32,481 bases of DNA from Candidatus Methylomirabilota bacterium. Its GTDB lineage: Bacteria; Methylomirabilota; Methylomirabilia; Rokubacteriales; CSP1-6. The stretch is taken from contig DASYTI010000146.1 in assembly GCA_036002485.1 (NCBI GenBank), forward strand, positions 1 to 32,481. Direction: 5' to 3'. The notes below the pieces were generated by a model. The model ran no database searches, had not been told where the DNA came from, and saw only the letters and a program-made list of their open reading frames with translations. Of the stretch, positions 30,283 through 32,481 are shown one piece after another (within the stretch, counting starts at the first letter, position 1; each line of letters opens with the position of its first letter). The position numbers and the translations under genes are program-made.

Positions 30283-31998
30283 ATGCGCGTGTACTACGAC
30301 ATCGATCTCGGCGGCCGCACCATCACGAAGCGGGAGCTTCACGGCGAGGACGTGGTCAAGGCGGGCCGGTACCTGATCGCCAAGACCCTCGTCGAGATGG
30401 GCGCGGCCACCGTCGAGCCGCTTTCCCCGCAGAACCCGCTCATCTTCTCGGCCGGTCCCTTTGCCGGCACGAGCTTCTCCAATGCCAATCGCACCAGCGT
30501 GGGCTGCAAGAGCCCGCTCACCGGCGGCGTCAAGGAGGCCAACGGCGGGGGGACCTTCAGCTACGGCCTGGGCCAGCTCAAGATCGCGGGCTTCACTCTC
30601 CTGGGCGCCTCCACGGAGTGGGTGGTTCTCCACTTCAAGAAGGACGGCAGCCTCGCCTTCGAGGACGCGGAGCCCTATCTCGGCAAGGGCAACTTCGAGG
30701 CGAATGACATGCTGCACGCGCGGTACGGCAAGAAGGTCACCATCGCGCTCTGCGGCCCCGTGGGCGAGTACGAGGGGCTCCTTGCGGGCATCGCCTTCAG
30801 CGACAAGGATGGCCGGCCGGCGCGGCTGGCCGCTCGGGGAGGGGTGGGGGCGGTGATGGGCTCGAAGAAGGTCAAGGCCATCGTGGTCGATCTCGACAAG
30901 ATCCCCCCCATGCACGACGGCAAGAAGGTCACCTCCAGCATCAAGGACTACGCCAAGATGCTGCAGGCCGACGGCATGGTGCAGAACTTCTACGCCAAGA
31001 TCGGCACCATGGGCATGGCGGATGTCCAGAACCAGATGGGCGGCCTGCCCGTGCGGAACTTCAGCGTGGGAAGGCTGGCCGACGTGGCGGCGGGAGAGAA
31101 GTTCAAGATGGGCGGCGATTTCATCGGCGAGCTCAACACCTCGCGGGGCGGCGAGCAGACGCACTCCTGCATGCCCGGGTGCGTCATCCAGTGCAGCAAC
31201 GTCTACCACGATGCCGCGGGCAAGGAAGTGGTCTCCCCGGTGGAGTACGAAACGCTCGGGCTCCTGGGCACCAACTGCGGCATCAGCGACCCCGACGATC
31301 TCGCCCAGCTCAACTACGTCGCCAATGACCTCGGGGTGGACACCATCGAGCTCGGGGCCATGCTCGCCGTGCTCATGGAGGCGGGGCTCGGCGGCTTCGG
31401 CGACGTCAAGTTCATGACCGACTGCCTGGTGGAGATCCGCAAGGGAACGGAGAAGGGAAAGGTGTGGGCCCAGGGCACCGCGCGGGTGGGGGAGCACTAC
31501 AAGGTGCGCCGCGTGCCCGTCATCAAGAAGCAGGCCATCAGCGCCTATGATCCGCGCGTGGTCGAGGCCACGGGGATCTCGATGATGGCCACGGCCCAGG
31601 GCGCCGATCATACGGCGGGCAACCTGCCCCGGCTCAAGACGCGGGAGATGGACCTGGAGTCGCTCGTGAGCCAGAGCCTGCTGCACCAGACCCGGGTGGC
31701 CGCCAACGATTCGCTCGGGCTCTGCATCTTCGGCATGAGCGTGACCAACCCCAACACCGAGTTCATCGCCAACGCCGCGAACGCCGCCCACGGCACCAGC
31801 CTGACCAAGGACTTCTTCGAGGCCCTGGGGCGCGAGACCCTGCGCTTCGAGAAGGAGTTCAACCGTCAGGCCGGCTTCACCGAGAAGGACGACGAGCTGC
31901 CCGAATTCTTCTACACGGAGCCCATCCCTCCCACCAACCACGTCGCGCGCTTCCACGGGCCCGACGTGCACCGCATGTACGAGCGGCTGCCCGCCTAG
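30283..31998 (+). CDS. Aldehyde ferredoxin oxidoreductase (tungsten-pterin family)
   Basis: A 571-residue member of the AOR family, which oxidises aldehydes to acids with a tungsten bis-pterin and one 4Fe-4S cluster. The N-terminal domain is typical: MRVYYDIDLGGRTITKREL, then NPLIFSAGPFAGTSFSNANRTSVGCKSPLTGG. Cluster ligands are C296, C300 and C304 in SCMPGCVIQCSN and C481 in NDSLGLCIFG. The first spacing is C-x3-C, not the C-x2-C of the Pyrococcus enzyme. EYETLGLLGTNCGI and DTIELGAMLAVLMEAG are further family blocks. The ATG at 30283 follows CAGGAG; the frame open from 30220 is probably leader. No ferredoxin or pterin-synthesis gene is adjacent. Confidence 0.93.
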   Translation: MRVYYDIDLGGRTITKRELHGEDVVKAGRYLIAKTLVEMGAATVEPLSPQNPLIFSAGPFAGTSFSNANRTSVGCKSPLTGGVKEANGGGTFSYGLGQLKIAGFTLLGASTEWVVLHFKKDGSLAFEDAEPYLGKGNFEANDMLHARYGKKVTIALCGPVGEYEGLLAGIAFSDKDGRPARLAARGGVGAVMGSKKVKAIVVDLDKIPPMHDGKKVTSSIKDYAKMLQADGMVQNFYAKIGTMGMADVQNQMGGLPVRNFSVGRLADVAAGEKFKMGGDFIGELNTSRGGEQTHSCMPGCVIQCSNVYHDAAGKEVVSPVEYETLGLLGTNCGISDPDDLAQLNYVANDLGVDTIELGAMLAVLMEAGLGGFGDVKFMTDCLVEIRKGTEKGKVWAQGTARVGEHYKVRRVPVIKKQAISAYDPRVVEATGISMMATAQGADHTAGNLPRLKTREMDLESLVSQSLLHQTRVAANDSLGLCIFGMSVTNPNTEFIANAANAAHGTSLTKDFFEALGRETLRFEKEFNRQAGFTEKDDELPEFFYTEPIPPTNHVARFHGPDVHRMYERLPA

Positions 31999-32093
31999 TA
32001 GCTCGGAGGGGGGCTCCGCCCCCCTTCCGAAACCTCCCCCCGGAACAGATTGCGCCGGCGAAGCCGGCGCTCGAAGCGGAACATTCCTGCTCG
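31999..32093. repeat. Palindrome-bearing repeat, copy B (repeat family 2), flush with a stop codon
   Basis: Inverted, nearly identical copy of 16557-16649, starting immediately after the TAG of the oxidoreductase gene (TAG then TAGCTCGGAGGGGGGCTC). It carries the same two hairpins, a G/C-rich one at 32004-32028 and GCGCCGGC-GAA-GCCGGCGC at 32052-32070, and ends ACATTCCTGCT. The position relative to the upstream gene is the same as in copy A. Confidence 0.88.
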
Positions 32094-32127
32094 CGAGGAC
32101 AGATGCCTAGCCGGAGCCTGCTCCACG

Positions 32128-32165
32128 AAGAGAAAGGACGCCGGCCCGTGTCGCGGCCGGCGTCC
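32128..32165 (-). terminator. Rho-independent terminator of the pilin-like gene
   Basis: On the minus strand GGACGCCGGCC (32165-32155), an 8-nt loop and GGCCGGCGTCC (32146-32136) form a perfect 11-bp stem followed by TTTCTCTTC. It lies 25 nt after the stop of the pilin-like gene. Confidence 0.75.
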
Positions 32166-32190
32166 CTGGATCCCGAAGACTCCAGACGGC

Positions 32191-32481
32191 TTACGGGACG
32201 GTGATGGTGGTGTTGTCGCCGCTGGCGGTGATGGAGAACGTGCCGGTGCTGCTCGACGTGTACGTGTAGGCGCCGCTCCACGCCGGCGCGCCCCCCGGCG
32301 GTGGCGTCGGGACGTTGGCCATGAACGGGCCAGCAACCTGGCCAAGGCCGTTCGTGGTCTGCTGGGTCAGGTCCGTCAGCGCGGCTGGCAGTGCGCCTAT
32401 GTGGGCCGCGAAGATGCTGACCGAGGAGGCCAGGGTCCGGGTATCGGCCTGGGCCTTGGCCACGCGGGCGCGGGTCTGGAC
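32191..32481 (-). CDS. Type IV pilin / type II secretion pseudopilin-like protein (N-terminus off the window)
   Basis: The C-terminal 96 residues of a protein whose start lies beyond the right edge. It opens VQTRARVAKAQADTRTLASSVSIFAAHIGALPAAL, the pattern that follows the N-terminal helix of GspG-like pseudopilins (R-x-x-KAQAD-x-RTLA). The rest is a small beta domain (WSGAYTYTSSSTGTFSITASGDN) ending TTITVP. The prepilin peptidase site and hydrophobic helix would be in the missing part. It ends at a TAA (32193-32191) followed by a strong terminator. It may belong to a type II secretion or type IV pilus locus that continues to the right. Confidence 0.72.
   Translation of the reverse strand, partial: VQTRARVAKAQADTRTLASSVSIFAAHIGALPAALTDLTQQTTNGLGQVAGPFMANVPTPPPGGAPAWSGAYTYTSSSTGTFSITASGDNTTITVP

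Overview
The window is GC-rich DNA, very densely coding on both strands, from a Gram-negative bacterium. Tat and Sec exported solute-binding proteins, two lipoproteins, an RND efflux pump, a pilin or pseudopilin fragment and a PEP-CTERM-like protein all point to an outer membrane. The mix of CUT1-type ABC transporters without ATPases, a TauD-type dioxygenase, a tungsten-type aldehyde ferredoxin oxidoreductase and a probable selenoprotein would fit an uncultured soil or sediment lineage such as Methylomirabilota/Rokubacteria. That placement is inference only; no rRNA or other phylogenetic marker is in the window.

Layout. 1-4926 (minus): an operon of a thioredoxin-like protein, a Tat-exported solute-binding protein, two CUT1 permeases and a Gfo/Idh/MocA oxidoreductase cut by the window edge. 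5105-6109 (plus): a SAM methyltransferase. 8103-6142 (minus): a PEP-CTERM-like surface protein behind a candidate sigma-54 promoter, then a PaaK-like adenylating enzyme. 9134-8256 (minus) and 9276-12340 (plus): a TauD/TfdA dioxygenase divergent from a second CUT1 transporter (binding protein and two permeases), with both promoters built on one inverted repeat. 14182-12476 (minus): an FMN-dependent alpha-hydroxy-acid oxidase and a TPR lipoprotein. 14278-15459 (plus): an exported beta-propeller. 16116-15697 (minus): an OsmC-family protein with an in-frame UGA where the second catalytic cysteine should be. 16185-16475 (plus): a small ABM monooxygenase. 18734-16650 (minus): an OmpR/EnvZ-type two-component system. 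18735-19326: a repeat-rich intergenic region with a 50-bp tandem array. 19327-24514 (plus): TetR regulator, periplasmic adaptor and RND pump. 24560-27658 (plus): a PAS/GAF hybrid histidine kinase. 28752-27643 (minus): a sorbosone-dehydrogenase-like propeller. 28802-30148 (plus): an unknown membrane protein. 30283-31998 (plus): aldehyde ferredoxin oxidoreductase. 32481-32191 (minus): the C-terminal part of a pilin or pseudopilin.

The most notable observation is the OsmC gene. Translation past UGA at 15765-15763 restores a full 139-residue protein in the same frame, with the family's second redox Cys replaced by the UGA codon. A 7-bp GC hairpin with a GGCC loop lies 20 nt downstream, the geometry of a bacterial SECIS element. 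Conventional gene calling would stop at UGA and yield a truncated protein lacking one redox residue.

The intergenic regions are also rich in structure. Two unrelated palindromic repeat families sit flush against stop codons at four gene ends, REP-like C/G-rich hairpins occur three times, and a 50-bp tandem array has degenerate relatives on both sides of the TetR gene.
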